A stretch of DNA of 15,820 bases. It comes from an uncultured Coriobacteriia bacterium (GTDB lineage: Bacteria > Actinomycetota > Coriobacteriia > Coriobacteriales > QAMH01). The notes below the pieces were generated by a model. It had not been told where the DNA came from, did not search any database, and saw only the letters and a program-made list of their open reading frames with translations. Shown in pieces: positions 7,282 to 14,548 of this stretch (position 1 is the stretch's first letter; each line of letters opens with the position of its first letter). The DNA is taken from NCBI GenBank assembly GCA_902493755.1, contig CABURF010000005.1, forward strand, positions 1 through 15,820. The letters are read 5' to 3'. The position numbers were made by a program, and so were the translations under genes.

Positions 7282-7665
7282 CTACAGCTTGGAAACCCAC
7301 AGACCATGGATGTTGCAGTAATCAAATGCCTCGATGACTGCATCGTCTGGCGCAAGTGTGAAAACGGCCTCGGGGGCATCACCCGGATTGAGATGCACAA
7401 ACTGCACGCCCTTCTCGGTATGCAGGCAAATCCACTGGATGTAGTGCTCCTCAATCATGGGATGGGGTACCTCGCCCACCTTGACCGTCACAACCTCGCC
7501 GTCAATCTCGATGACAGGAACGTGCTTCTCGGTTGCACCGTCCGAACTATCGGCGATGAGCTCGGTCATCTTCTGGCCACAGCAGAAGGGGGTCGGGCCC
7601 CCGTCGATAATCTTGGTGATGATGTTTCCGCAAATATCGCAACGGTAGAATTTGATCTCTTCCAT
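7282..7665 (-). CDS. dfx: Desulfoferrodoxin (two-iron superoxide reductase)
   Basis: This cytoplasmic enzyme reduces superoxide to hydrogen peroxide without making oxygen, an anaerobe's oxygen defence. The 127-aa product has both iron sites. The N-terminal rubredoxin-like centre I uses C9, C12, C28 and C29 (CDIC and FCCGQKM). Centre II has the four-His, one-Cys set H48, H68, H74, H120 and C117, with the active-site Lys K47 in EKHVP. This makes it a class I enzyme, not the one-iron neelaredoxin. ATG 7665 follows a GAGGAG ribosome site; the 19 extra upstream codons are rejected. It lies 74 bp downstream of the ybaK-like gene, with a small dyad at 7687-7702 in the gap. Electron donors such as rubredoxin are not in this window. 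Confidence 0.96.
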   Translation of the reverse strand: MEEIKFYRCDICGNIITKIIDGGPTPFCCGQKMTELIADSSDGATEKHVPVIEIDGEVVTVKVGEVPHPMIEEHYIQWICLHTEKGVQFVHLNPGDAPEAVFTLAPDDAVIEAFDYCNIHGLWVSKL

Positions 7666-7686
7666 GACTGCTCCTCTCTCTGGAAA

Positions 7687-7702
7687 ACCTGTCGAACCAG
7701 GT
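7687..7702. promoter_or_regulatory. Small dyad upstream of desulfoferrodoxin, possible operator
   Basis: ACCTG (7687-7691) and CAGGT (7698-7702) form an inverted repeat with a 6-base centre, just upstream of the ribosome site. Next to it lies an AT-rich GTATAC/TTATAC pair at about 7701-7716 that could hold a -10 box. This could be a regulator site for oxygen response, but 5-bp arms are easily found by chance. Confidence 0.25.
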
Positions 7703-7739
7703 ATAACCAGTATACACCTCACAAGAGAATAAAAAGGTA

Positions 7740-8228
7740 TCAGACAACCAGATCGACAGATTCGATTTCCATAATCTTTGCAAGATCATCGAAACTCATC
7801 TCAATCTGCGTGCCAATACGCCCGCCCGAGAACATGATCGTATCGAAGAGAGCGCAGGTCTCGTCGATAAAAGTACGAAAGAACTTCTTCATTCCCAAGG
7901 GGCTGCATCCGCCATGCACGTAACCCGTCAAGTCGAAGAGCTCGCGCGAGCGCACCATCGCCACCGACTTCTCTCCTGCGGCGCGCGCCGCCTTCTTGAG
8001 GTCGAGCTCGGCGGCAACCGGAATCATGAAGACGAAATGCTCACCGCTTTTGCCCTGCGTAACGAGCGTCTTGAAGACATGGTCGGGATCCTCCCCCGCG
8101 CGCAGCGCGATATCGACACCCGTATCCTCACCCGTCGCATCGACCGCATGAACGACATGATCGACATGCGCGGCATCGAGAATGCGCATAGCGTTCGTCT
8201 TCGTCTTCGTCTCCTTTTTCTTAGACAT
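7740..8228 (-). CDS. ybaK: YbaK/EbsC-family Cys-tRNA(Pro) deacylase
   Basis: This is a trans-editing enzyme that hydrolyses Cys mischarged on tRNA-Pro, protecting translation fidelity. The 162-aa product has family length and the INS-domain pattern: VFKTL with the conserved Lys K53, MIPVAAELDLKKAA (68-81), the GYVHGGCSPLG loop (102-112), and FDTIMFSGG followed by GTQIEMSFDDL near the end. The N-terminus MSKKKETKTK is a charged extension ahead of the usual NAMRILD start. ATG 8228 follows GGGAG by 6 bases; ATG 8231 is too close. The start overlaps the upstream 151-aa gene by 8 bp, so the two are probably co-translated. The exact tRNA substrate is inferred from the subfamily. Confidence 0.92.
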   Translation of the reverse strand: MSKKKETKTKTNAMRILDAAHVDHVVHAVDATGEDTGVDIALRAGEDPDHVFKTLVTQGKSGEHFVFMIPVAAELDLKKAARAAGEKSVAMVRSRELFDLTGYVHGGCSPLGMKKFFRTFIDETCALFDTIMFSGGRIGTQIEMSFDDLAKIMEIESVDLVV

Positions 8229-8676
8229 CATCGTCTCCCGGAGCCTGAGAAAGGAGCAGGCCGACGATGGAATCGAAGGAGTCCGGAAACTCATCGGCAC
8301 CCTCGGAACGAAACGTGGAACTGCGCTTCGCGATAGGCTCGTCGAAGTCGACCTCGACGCGCCACTCGGTCACGACATTCACGAAGGGCCCCTGTGCCGG
8401 CTTATATACGCGCTGCCATGTGAAAAGACCCGTCGCGTCAAGCGCCGCTATGAGAGCGTGCGCCTCATCGACGGTGAGAGCAACCTGGGCGATTTCGGGT
8501 GCGCCGCGACGAATAAGCATCTGCGCCCCATCGTCTGTCTTGCGATATGCCGCCGAACGTAGATAGGGCAAATCGGGGTCAACTTCGATGAACTCGATGT
8601 CCTGCACGTGCTCGTACGTACGCAGCTCATGCGGCACGTCGTATGACCGTGCAGCTCCGAATGGCAGTCCCGGCAT
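8221..8676 (-). CDS. Conserved-looking protein of unknown function, coupled to ybaK
   Basis: I do not recognise this 151-aa protein. It is soluble, acidic and without signal peptide, membrane segment or Cys. Visible features are an LTVDEAHALIAALDATG helix (67-83), alternating beta-like segments (MLIRRG, 53-58; EWRVEVDFDEP, 104-114), and an acidic C-terminal tail ending in GDDDV. ATG 8676 follows AAGGAC with a 5-base spacer. It appears to be first in a unit with the YbaK-like deacylase (8-bp overlap) and perhaps desulfoferrodoxin, and is divergent from tatA. Codon use and base composition resemble the neighbours, so it is a real gene, but nothing in it indicates a reaction. Confidence 0.8.
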   Translation of the reverse strand: MPGLPFGAARSYDVPHELRTYEHVQDIEFIEVDPDLPYLRSAAYRKTDDGAQMLIRRGAPEIAQVALTVDEAHALIAALDATGLFTWQRVYKPAQGPFVNVVTEWRVEVDFDEPIAKRSSTFRSEGADEFPDSFDSIVGLLLSQAPGDDDV

Positions 8677-8744
8677 GATGGGTCCTTCCCTGTCGCTATG
8701 CGAATCCGTCCGTTACGTTTGATCTATCTTATCGCACCGAGCAT

Positions 8745-8764
8745 GCAGAAAATGGGCTTTCTGC
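8745..8764. promoter_or_regulatory. Perfect 7-bp hairpin between divergent genes
   Basis: GCAGAAA (8745-8751) and TTTCTGC (8758-8764) are exact complements around the loop ATGGGC. The element lies in the 164-bp gap between the 151-aa gene and tatA. It may be an operator or part of the tatA leader. It lacks a T tract and does not look like a terminator. TATCAT at 8796-8801 is a weak -10 candidate for tatA. Confidence 0.3.
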
Positions 8765-8840
8765 GGTATCGATGCCTGATGTAGGCGGCTTGGGGTATCA
8801 TGTGTCCCACTTCGCAAGCATCAAGAGTTTGGAACCCGTC

Positions 8841-9170
8841 ATGAGAATATTCGGCCTCGGTCTCCCCGAATTGCTCATCATTTTGGCAATCGTGTGCATC
8901 CTCTTTGGTCCTGTCCTCTTCAAGAAACTCAACAAGCAGGTGAAGGAAACAGGCAAGGCCGCCAAGAAGGGCATCGAAAATGGCGCCAAGGCTGCAGGCA
9001 GTGACGTAGACCTCGACCACATCGACAAGGAAACGGTGCTCGACAAGGTCGAAAACTTCCAGAACCGTGTCGATAAAATGTTCGAGGATGACGACGAGCC
9101 TAGTGCCAAGTCATCGGATGAGAAATCCGAACCCGCCAAGACCCCGAAGGACGATGCGCCAAGCGCCTAA
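8841..9170 (+). CDS. tatA: TatA-type Sec-independent translocase component
   Basis: This is a pore-forming subunit of the twin-arginine pathway, which exports folded, often cofactor-bearing proteins across the cytoplasmic membrane. The 109-aa product has the classic layout: GLGLPELLIILAIVCILFG (about 5-23) as the single membrane helix with the N-terminal P-E pair and the FG hinge, then an amphipathic basic helix (KKLNKQVKETGKAAKKG, 28-44), and an unstructured acidic and Lys-rich tail (about 82-109). ATG 8841 puts the helix at the N-terminus; its ribosome site is weak. TatB would have the same start, so TatA versus TatB is not fully settled. No tatC lies in the window. The gene ends in a 4-bp overlap with convergent nikR. 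Confidence 0.88.
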   Translation: MRIFGLGLPELLIILAIVCILFGPVLFKKLNKQVKETGKAAKKGIENGAKAAGSDVDLDHIDKETVLDKVENFQNRVDKMFEDDDEPSAKSSDEKSEPAKTPKDDAPSA

Positions 9171-9643
9171 TGTGCGTGCGCGTGTTCCCCATGCTCATGA
9201 CCATGGGCATGGCCGTGACTATGCACCTGAGCAGCATCGGTCGTCGTTACGACGAGCTTGCCGTGCAGCACGCCCTTGGTGCCAAGCAATGCATCGGCAA
9301 TTGAGCGAATCACCTTGCTCTGTCCGCGCATAAGCACCACCTCAAGGCAATTCTCCTCATCGAGGTGCACATGGACGGTCGAGACAATCTCGTCGACATG
9401 CTCGTGCTGGATGGCATCGAGCTTATCGCGCAGGTCATTGGAATGATGGTTGAAGACCATGGTAAGCGTGCCAAAGATGCTCGATTCTGGATCCTCGACC
9501 TCTTCCTCGATAAGGGCACCACGCACGAGGTCACGAATGGCCTCGGAGCGGTTCTTTGCGATGCCGCGACGTGCCGTGTACCGGTCGAGCTCATCCATCA
9601 AGTCTTCGGGCATCGCCACGGAAAAGCGCACGAGTTCGCTCAT
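9167..9643 (-). CDS. nikR: NikR-type nickel-responsive repressor with His-rich tail
   Basis: This is a ribbon-helix-helix transcription factor that represses nickel uptake genes when nickel is bound. The N-terminal DNA-binding domain (about 1-50) shows RFSVAMPEDLMDELDRY and the NRSEAIRDLVRGAL helix. The C-terminal ACT-like domain (about 57-137) carries the nickel ligands H80, H91, H93 and C99 in QHEH and HVHLDEENC. The last 18 residues (141-158) are an unusual tail with a histidine at roughly every second position, like metal-storage tails of HypB or SlyD. ATG 9643 follows AAGGAC by about 6 bases. No nickel transporter or hydrogenase gene is in the window, so its regulon is elsewhere. It converges on tatA with a 4-bp overlap. 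Confidence 0.94.
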   Translation of the reverse strand: MSELVRFSVAMPEDLMDELDRYTARRGIAKNRSEAIRDLVRGALIEEEVEDPESSIFGTLTMVFNHHSNDLRDKLDAIQHEHVDEIVSTVHVHLDEENCLEVVLMRGQSKVIRSIADALLGTKGVLHGKLVVTTTDAAQVHSHGHAHGHEHGEHAHAH

Positions 9644-9717
9644 GTTCGTCCTTTCCCCTCAACACATCCATCATATCCATCGCAGAAGATGGTAGCACCA
9701 ATCGCCGATTTGCTCGT

Positions 9718-10272
9718 CTAAATGGAACAGCAGGTGTCGCCATTGAGTATGGCAGCGTGCTTGTCATTGACAGCCTGCGCATCAGAGAAGACAACGAAGA
9801 AATACGCGAGCATCTCCTCGAAGGAGTCGAACATCATGGGCGCGCCCAGATAGCCACCGCATCCGCACTGCGGCAGCGTGCGTACCACAGCATGGGGCCG
9901 TGTGGCGGGCGGCTTGGGCAGACGATCCCATCGACTGTAACGGCGCCAATGGCCCTCGGGCTGCTTGATGACAAGCTGGCCCGTATCACCTGCAATATCA
10001 CCTACGAGTTTGACGAGCGGCTCATCACCCGCATCGCGCGGATTAGGACACGCGTCACCTGCCATGCAGTCGCAACGATATGCCACGCCACGTGACATAT
10101 CGATAAAGGCGATGACCTCGCGATTGCCCATCGCATCGACATGCGCAAGGTACACGTCACCTCCCGCGCCACCAGACGCGTCTGCAGGCCATAGCAACAC
10201 GAAGGAGCGGTCGTCGATGGGCGGTATGCTCGCAAGCGCCGCACTCTCCACGTAGCCCTGGGGTGTTTCCAC
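9718..10272 (-). CDS. Cys-rich protein of unknown function, paired with the radical SAM gene
   Basis: I do not recognise this 184-aa protein. It has no signal peptide or membrane helix. Seven Cys are grouped: C67, C69 and C75 (CDCMAGDAC), C136 and C138 (CGCGG), and C181-C182 in the terminal CCSI. The first half is beta-like (FVLLWPADASGG, YLAHVDAMGNREVIAFIDM). The grouped Cys could bind zinc or an iron-sulfur cluster, or be modified; the sequence does not decide. The GTG start at 10272 is preferred because AAGGAAGGGG stands about 5 bases upstream; the longer frame would run far into the radical SAM gene. It begins 13 bp after that gene's stop, so the two almost certainly share a transcript. 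Confidence 0.78.
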   Translation of the reverse strand: METPQGYVESAALASIPPIDDRSFVLLWPADASGGAGGDVYLAHVDAMGNREVIAFIDMSRGVAYRCDCMAGDACPNPRDAGDEPLVKLVGDIAGDTGQLVIKQPEGHWRRYSRWDRLPKPPATRPHAVVRTLPQCGCGGYLGAPMMFDSFEEMLAYFFVVFSDAQAVNDKHAAILNGDTCCSI

Positions 10273-10285
10273 GTCTACCCCTTCC

Positions 10286-11173
10286 TTAGAATGTCGCCTT
10301 GTGAATGAACTCGCGCATCTTGCGTGCCGCAGCTGGATTGACCTTGGGCAAGCGGTTGTCGATGAGCTTGAGCATATTCTCCTTGTCCTTTGGTAAGAGC
10401 CCCTCGAAGCGAATGATGTCGGTATCGTGCGAGCAGTTGACATACGTGGCGCAATCGAGATCCTCGATGAGGGTGCGAATCTCCTCGATCATCTCGATTT
10501 CGCTCGGGGGTGCCCAGCTACCATCCGCGATATCTGCAGCCAGCGGCCACGTCTTCGTCGGCGTGATGGTCACGATGAGGATGTGCCGCGGCGCGGCGGC
10601 ACTGAAGGCCTCTGCCGTTGCGCGAGCATTTTCTTGCCCCCTGCCAGCACCCGCCATGCCCGTGAGGTAGAAGTACGTAAAATCGATGCCGGCCTTGTGC
10701 AGACGTTGACCCTGCTCGGCAACATCTGCCGCCGCATGCCCCTTTTCCATGAACGCGAGCGCCGGATCATAACCGCTCTCGGCACCGATGCTCAGATCAT
10801 CAACACCATGTGATGCAAGCAGCGCGAGATCCTCGTCGCTTTTGCTCTTGATGTCAGCGATACGGCAAAACCCGCCAAAACTCGTGACGCTCGGAAGTTT
10901 TTCCTTGATGAGCTCGAGAATGGGAACGAGACGCTCCGCCGAGAGCGCGTAGGGGTTACCACCCGTGAGGTTAATGCGGTGTTGGTTGGGACGGATGGTT
11001 TTCGCGAGCTCGTCAAGGTCTTCGACGATCTCCTTGCGTGGGGATATCTTGAAATCGACGTTAAGAAAGATGTCGCAGAAATGGCATTTGTTATGCGTGC
11101 AGCCCGTGACGATTTGCAACATGGGGCAGTTCATGACCGACGGTGTCTGGTGCTGCGGTTTGGTATAGCGCAT
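10286..11173 (-). CDS. Radical SAM protein, Elp3/B12-binding-like type, unknown substrate
   Basis: The 295-aa product is a radical SAM enzyme, predicted to use a [4Fe-4S] cluster and S-adenosylmethionine to make a 5'-deoxyadenosyl radical. The cluster motif GCTHNKCHFC gives C25, C30 and C33, spaced C-x4-C-x2-C. The NLTGGNPYAL stretch (about 68-77) is the SAM-binding GGE-like motif, and DDLSIGAESGYD (about 125-136) a later conserved strand. No TRAM, SPASM or B12 domain is attached, so the length is one TIM-barrel. ATG 11173 follows GGGAG by 5 bases. A perfect TATAAT lies 50 bases upstream. It leads a two-gene unit with the Cys-rich protein. Some relatives are labelled coproporphyrinogen oxidase-like, but I would not transfer that label. 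Confidence 0.88.
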   Translation of the reverse strand: MRYTKPQHQTPSVMNCPMLQIVTGCTHNKCHFCDIFLNVDFKISPRKEIVEDLDELAKTIRPNQHRINLTGGNPYALSAERLVPILELIKEKLPSVTSFGGFCRIADIKSKSDEDLALLASHGVDDLSIGAESGYDPALAFMEKGHAAADVAEQGQRLHKAGIDFTYFYLTGMAGAGRGQENARATAEAFSAAAPRHILIVTITPTKTWPLAADIADGSWAPPSEIEMIEEIRTLIEDLDCATYVNCSHDTDIIRFEGLLPKDKENMLKLIDNRLPKVNPAAARKMREFIHKATF

Positions 11174-11222
11174 GACGGCTCCCTACACGAAGACATGGGC
11201 AATCGCATGACTTGCGGCGCCC

Positions 11223-11228
11223 ATTATA
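11223..11228 (-). promoter_or_regulatory. Candidate -10 box for the radical SAM operon
   Basis: A perfect TATAAT on the minus strand stands 49 bases before the ATG at 11173, just after the end of the ThrE unit. No recognisable -35 hexamer is present at 16-18 bp. Confidence 0.35.
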
Positions 11229-11233
11229 GGCTC

Positions 11234-11725
11234 TCAGGCCTTACGACGCGTCTGTTTCCTCACCATTCTGGCGAGACGCTTGGCCTTGTCGGCAGCCCAT
11301 ACGTCCCAGGTCTGCACCACGGCGGTGACGACGCAGATGCCAACGGCTATGCCACCCGCATACAACATGGTCATGATGCCGAACTCCCCGCATGCGGACA
11401 GATTTCCGCTCACCGCGTTATACATCGTGTAATACAGGGCACGTCCGGGAATAAGCGGGATGACCGAGATAATGAAGAAACCGGTTACGGGCGTGTGGGT
11501 GATGCGCGACATCGTCTCGGCAAACACGGCCGCGAAAATACTCGCAACCACAACGGGAATGAAGATGTTGCTGATATGCAAGGAAAGTGCATAGTAGATT
11601 GCCCACGTGAACACACCGCCAAGCGTCGCGGGAATAATACGTCGCTTGTTCACGTTGAAAAACAGCGCGAAGCCAAGCGACGCGACAAGCGTAACAAGAA
11701 GCATTATGGGAAAGGGATAATCCAT
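11234..11725 (-). CDS. ThrE-type threonine/serine exporter, small subunit (ThrE_2/DUF3815)
   Basis: This is the smaller half of a split threonine/serine exporter. In Corynebacterium ThrE both halves are fused in one protein; here they are two genes. The 163-aa product has about five membrane helices and family motifs: FNVNKRRIIPATLGG (about 23-37), ETMSRITHTP (about 69-78) and VIPLIPGRALYYTMYNAVSG (about 87-106). The C-terminus is strongly basic (KAKRLARMVRKQTRRKA), fitting a cytoplasmic end. ATG 11725 lies 9 bp after the larger subunit's stop, and its AGGAG ribosome site overlaps that stop, a sign of coupling. Export of small hydrophilic amino acids is inferred from the family. Confidence 0.9.
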   Translation of the reverse strand: MDYPFPIMLLVTLVASLGFALFFNVNKRRIIPATLGGVFTWAIYYALSLHISNIFIPVVVASIFAAVFAETMSRITHTPVTGFFIISVIPLIPGRALYYTMYNAVSGNLSACGEFGIMTMLYAGGIAVGICVVTAVVQTWDVWAADKAKRLARMVRKQTRRKA

Positions 11726-11734
11726 CCAACGCTC

Positions 11735-12538
11735 CTATACCAACGACGCTATCCAAAGCGCGGCCATGAAGCCGAGCGCAAGGGACGTGGCCCAGAGCAG
11801 GCTCTCGATAAAACGCATGACGCCGGATATGGTGTCGCCTGACAGCATATCGCGCGTCGCGTTTGTAATGGCGACACCGGGAATCAAGAGCATAATCACG
11901 CCGATGATCGCCATGTCGATGGACATATGCGAGACAAACCTGGCGACAAGACAGATGATCAGGCCAGTGACAAGCGATGTCGCAAAATTGAAGACGATCG
12001 TATTGGGCGTGATGGGGCGGAAGTGCTTGAGCGCAGCGCACACGAACAGCGCGATGATAGCCGACATGATGCCATCGAGAATGGTGCCGCCAAAGAAGAT
12101 GGCAAACCCACCGGCCGATAGCGCGCCGCCCAGATACAGCGACAGCTTCGGAAAGGGTTTGCCCTTGATGCGATCGAGCCTTCTGCGCAACTCCTGGGCC
12201 GGCAAGGGCGTCTGACAGCACTCCTCGCACAACTTGCTCAGGGCCTCCAGACGGTCGAAATCGGTCGATCCCTCACTGGCGATGCGTCGGGACATCGTCT
12301 TCTCGACGTCGCCCGGAAGCGTGATGGTCACGATGATGACGGCCGTAATGACGAGCACGTTCATCTTATAGGCGCCGTAGGCCCTTCCCATGCGTGCAAG
12401 CGTGTGCTCGACGGTGTGAACGTCGGCACCGGACGTGAGCATCGCCTCGCCGATATCGAGCATGTACGAGAACACGTCGAAATCGACGACAAGCGTCGCA
12501 TCACCTGCGTTTGGCTCTATCGTGACCGTCTTAGCCAT
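11735..12538 (-). CDS. ThrE-type threonine/serine exporter, large subunit (ThrE/DUF1212)
   Basis: The 267-aa product is the larger half of the split exporter. An N-terminal cytoplasmic part has the family helix LDIGEAMLTSGADVHTVEH (about 27-45). It is followed by about five membrane helices from residue 133 onward. The signature IPGVAITNATRDMLSGD (219-235) is clear. A Cys cluster, LCEECC (103-108), lies in the soluble part and could be a regulatory or metal site. ATG 12538 has GAGG only 3 bases upstream; a TTG at 12553 has no ribosome site. It lies 30 bp after the MFS-CBS gene and 9 bp before the small subunit, so all three genes form one transcript. Substrate is inferred from the family. Confidence 0.9.
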   Translation of the reverse strand: MAKTVTIEPNAGDATLVVDFDVFSYMLDIGEAMLTSGADVHTVEHTLARMGRAYGAYKMNVLVITAVIIVTITLPGDVEKTMSRRIASEGSTDFDRLEALSKLCEECCQTPLPAQELRRRLDRIKGKPFPKLSLYLGGALSAGGFAIFFGGTILDGIMSAIIALFVCAALKHFRPITPNTIVFNFATSLVTGLIICLVARFVSHMSIDMAIIGVIMLLIPGVAITNATRDMLSGDTISGVMRFIESLLWATSLALGFMAALWIASLV

Positions 12539-12568
12539 CTTCCTCGCGATCAACGTACGTGTACTGCC

Positions 12569-14548
12569 CTATGATACGTGTTCGGACTCGCATTCGCACT
12601 TGGTTCCGTCGCCTTCGACTTCGCAATAGACCGCGTCCTCGGGACGACCTTCGAGATACGCCTCCATGGAATAACGGGTGATGTCGCTGCGATTGATGAT
12701 GCCGCAAATCTTGCCGTCCTCCATGACCGGCACCTTCTTGAGGTGATTGTCGGCCAGCACGCGGCATACCTCGTCGATGCTCTCGTGCACGTTGACGCTT
12801 AGGAAGTTACGCGTGCCGATGGAAGCAACCGGCTTCTCCATGAGCTCCTCGAGCTTCTCGTCATAGCCACGTTTGTCTTGCGCCGACATGGCGATGAGCG
12901 CCACAGGATCCATGAAGGAGCTGGAATTACGCGCGAGGTTCTTGAGTATGTCGCCATCGGAAATGAAGCCGACGGGCTTGTCATTGTGATCAACGATGGG
13001 GCAGGCGCTGATGCCCTCATTGATAAAGAGCTGCATGGCCGCTTGCACCGTATCGTCACTGTACAATACGTACACATCGCGCTTCATGATGCGCTCGAGC
13101 AATGTCTTGTTCTCGCCAGCGACACCGCGTTCGTGCAGGGTCTCGCCCTCGGCACCCGTCGCCTCGATCGTGCCGGGCTTGCCCTTTACGAAAACAATCG
13201 TGAGAACCGCACCAACGAGCACGAGCGCCGTGCAGATCATGAAGGCGATGTTGAACGCGGTCATGGATGCCTCGACCGGCGGATTGGAACCGCCAATCTG
13301 CATCTGAGCAGCCGTGTATATCGACACGATGAGTGCCGTTCCCAGGGAACCGGCAACTTGCCGCAGTGTGTTGTTGATGGACGTGCCATGGTTCATGAAC
13401 TTGGTATCGAGCGCGTTCATGCCCCAGGTGGTGATGGGCATGTTCACGAGCGCCATCGAGAACATGCGCACGGCGAATAGAATCGTGATGACGGCAATCG
13501 ACGTATCCGTGCCGACAAAAACGAACCCCAGCGTGGTTGCCGCAAGCAGGAGCATGCCGACGGTGCCCATAGCACGCGCACCGTGCTTGTCGAAGATGCG
13601 TCCGGCGATGGGGTTCATGATGCCCATGATGATGGCGCCCGGCATGATGACAAGGCCGGACATCGTGGCCGAAAGACCCATAAGGTCCTGAATGTAAATG
13701 GGCATGAGCACGGGTGCCACGAGCAGGGATGCCTGAACGAGCATGCCGATGATGGTCGCGATAAGGAAGTTGCGATTGAAGAGAATGCGCACACGCAGCA
13801 TCGGTGTCTCGAGATGCAGCTGCCTGAAGAAGAACCAGACAATGCATGCGCAACCAACGAGAATGGTGATACCGCTCACGAGGTCGATACCATTGGAACC
13901 AAAGACGCTGAATCCATAGAGCAGGCCGCCAAAGCCGAGCGTGGAGAGCACAACGGAGAGCGGGTCAAGTGCCGCATCACCTTTGGTTTTGGGGCTACGC
14001 TGCTCGATGAGGAAAGCAGCCGCCACAACGACAACAGCGACAAGCCCCGCAACGACATAGAACATAACATGCCAATTGACCGTATCGACCATGATGCCTG
14101 AAACCGTGGGACCGATGGCCGGGGCAAAGGCGATGATGAGACCGAAGACGCCCATGGCCGAGCCCCTGCGGTCAACGGGAAACATGACGAGCAAGACGGT
14201 CATGGACATGGGCATAAGTATGCCCGCGCCTACAGCTTGAACGAGGCGCCCGGCCAGGAGAACATCAAAGGTAGGTCCCCATCCGCAAAGCAGAGAGCCA
14301 ATGGCAAAAACGCTCATGGAGAAAAGGAAGAGGCGACGCACCGAGAAACGGTCCTGGAGATAGGCGGTGATGGGAATCATGATGGCGTTCACGAGCGTGA
14401 AGCCCGTGGTAAGCCACTGACCCGTCGCCGCGTCGATGGACATCTCGACCATGATTGCGGGAAGCGCCGGCGTGACAAGCGTCTGATTGAGAATAGTAAC
14501 GAACGTGCCGATTACGATGACGACAAGCATCATCCATTGTTTTCTCAT
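12569..14548 (-). CDS. DHA2-family (EmrB/QacA-like) MFS exporter fused to a CBS-domain pair
   Basis: The 659-aa product is a proton-driven major facilitator of the 14-helix DHA2 drug-export type, with an added cytoplasmic sensor. Residues about 6-455 hold the transporter: NQTLVTPALPAI (21-32) after helix 1, the loop DRFSVRR (66-72) at motif A, and AIGPTVSG (144-151), the antiporter motif C. A linker (about 456-485) leads to CBS 1 (about 487-540) and CBS 2 (about 569-632), which commonly bind adenine nucleotides as a pair. The tail is acidic with three Cys (642-653). The ATG at 14548 matches the family N-terminus, although its AAAGGGG site stands very close. CBS pairs are common on ClC channels and MgtE but rare on MFS proteins. 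It leads the ThrE operon. Confidence 0.93.
   Translation of the reverse strand: MRKQWMMLVVIVIGTFVTILNQTLVTPALPAIMVEMSIDAATGQWLTTGFTLVNAIMIPITAYLQDRFSVRRLFLFSMSVFAIGSLLCGWGPTFDVLLAGRLVQAVGAGILMPMSMTVLLVMFPVDRRGSAMGVFGLIIAFAPAIGPTVSGIMVDTVNWHVMFYVVAGLVAVVVVAAAFLIEQRSPKTKGDAALDPLSVVLSTLGFGGLLYGFSVFGSNGIDLVSGITILVGCACIVWFFFRQLHLETPMLRVRILFNRNFLIATIIGMLVQASLLVAPVLMPIYIQDLMGLSATMSGLVIMPGAIIMGIMNPIAGRIFDKHGARAMGTVGMLLLAATTLGFVFVGTDTSIAVITILFAVRMFSMALVNMPITTWGMNALDTKFMNHGTSINNTLRQVAGSLGTALIVSIYTAAQMQIGGSNPPVEASMTAFNIAFMICTALVLVGAVLTIVFVKGKPGTIEATGAEGETLHERGVAGENKTLLERIMKRDVYVLYSDDTVQAAMQLFINEGISACPIVDHNDKPVGFISDGDILKNLARNSSSFMDPVALIAMSAQDKRGYDEKLEELMEKPVASIGTRNFLSVNVHESIDEVCRVLADNHLKKVPVMEDGKICGIINRSDITRYSMEAYLEGRPEDAVYCEVEGDGTKCECESEHVS

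Noticed and set aside
11418..12230. Minus-strand open frame overlapping both ThrE genes
   Set aside because: It is in a different frame from two well-supported family members, and its His/Cys/Arg-rich composition is typical of a shadow frame.
13056..13853. His-rich minus-strand open frame inside the MFS gene
   Set aside because: It is an alternate frame of the MFS-CBS gene; the apparent His richness comes from the frame shift.
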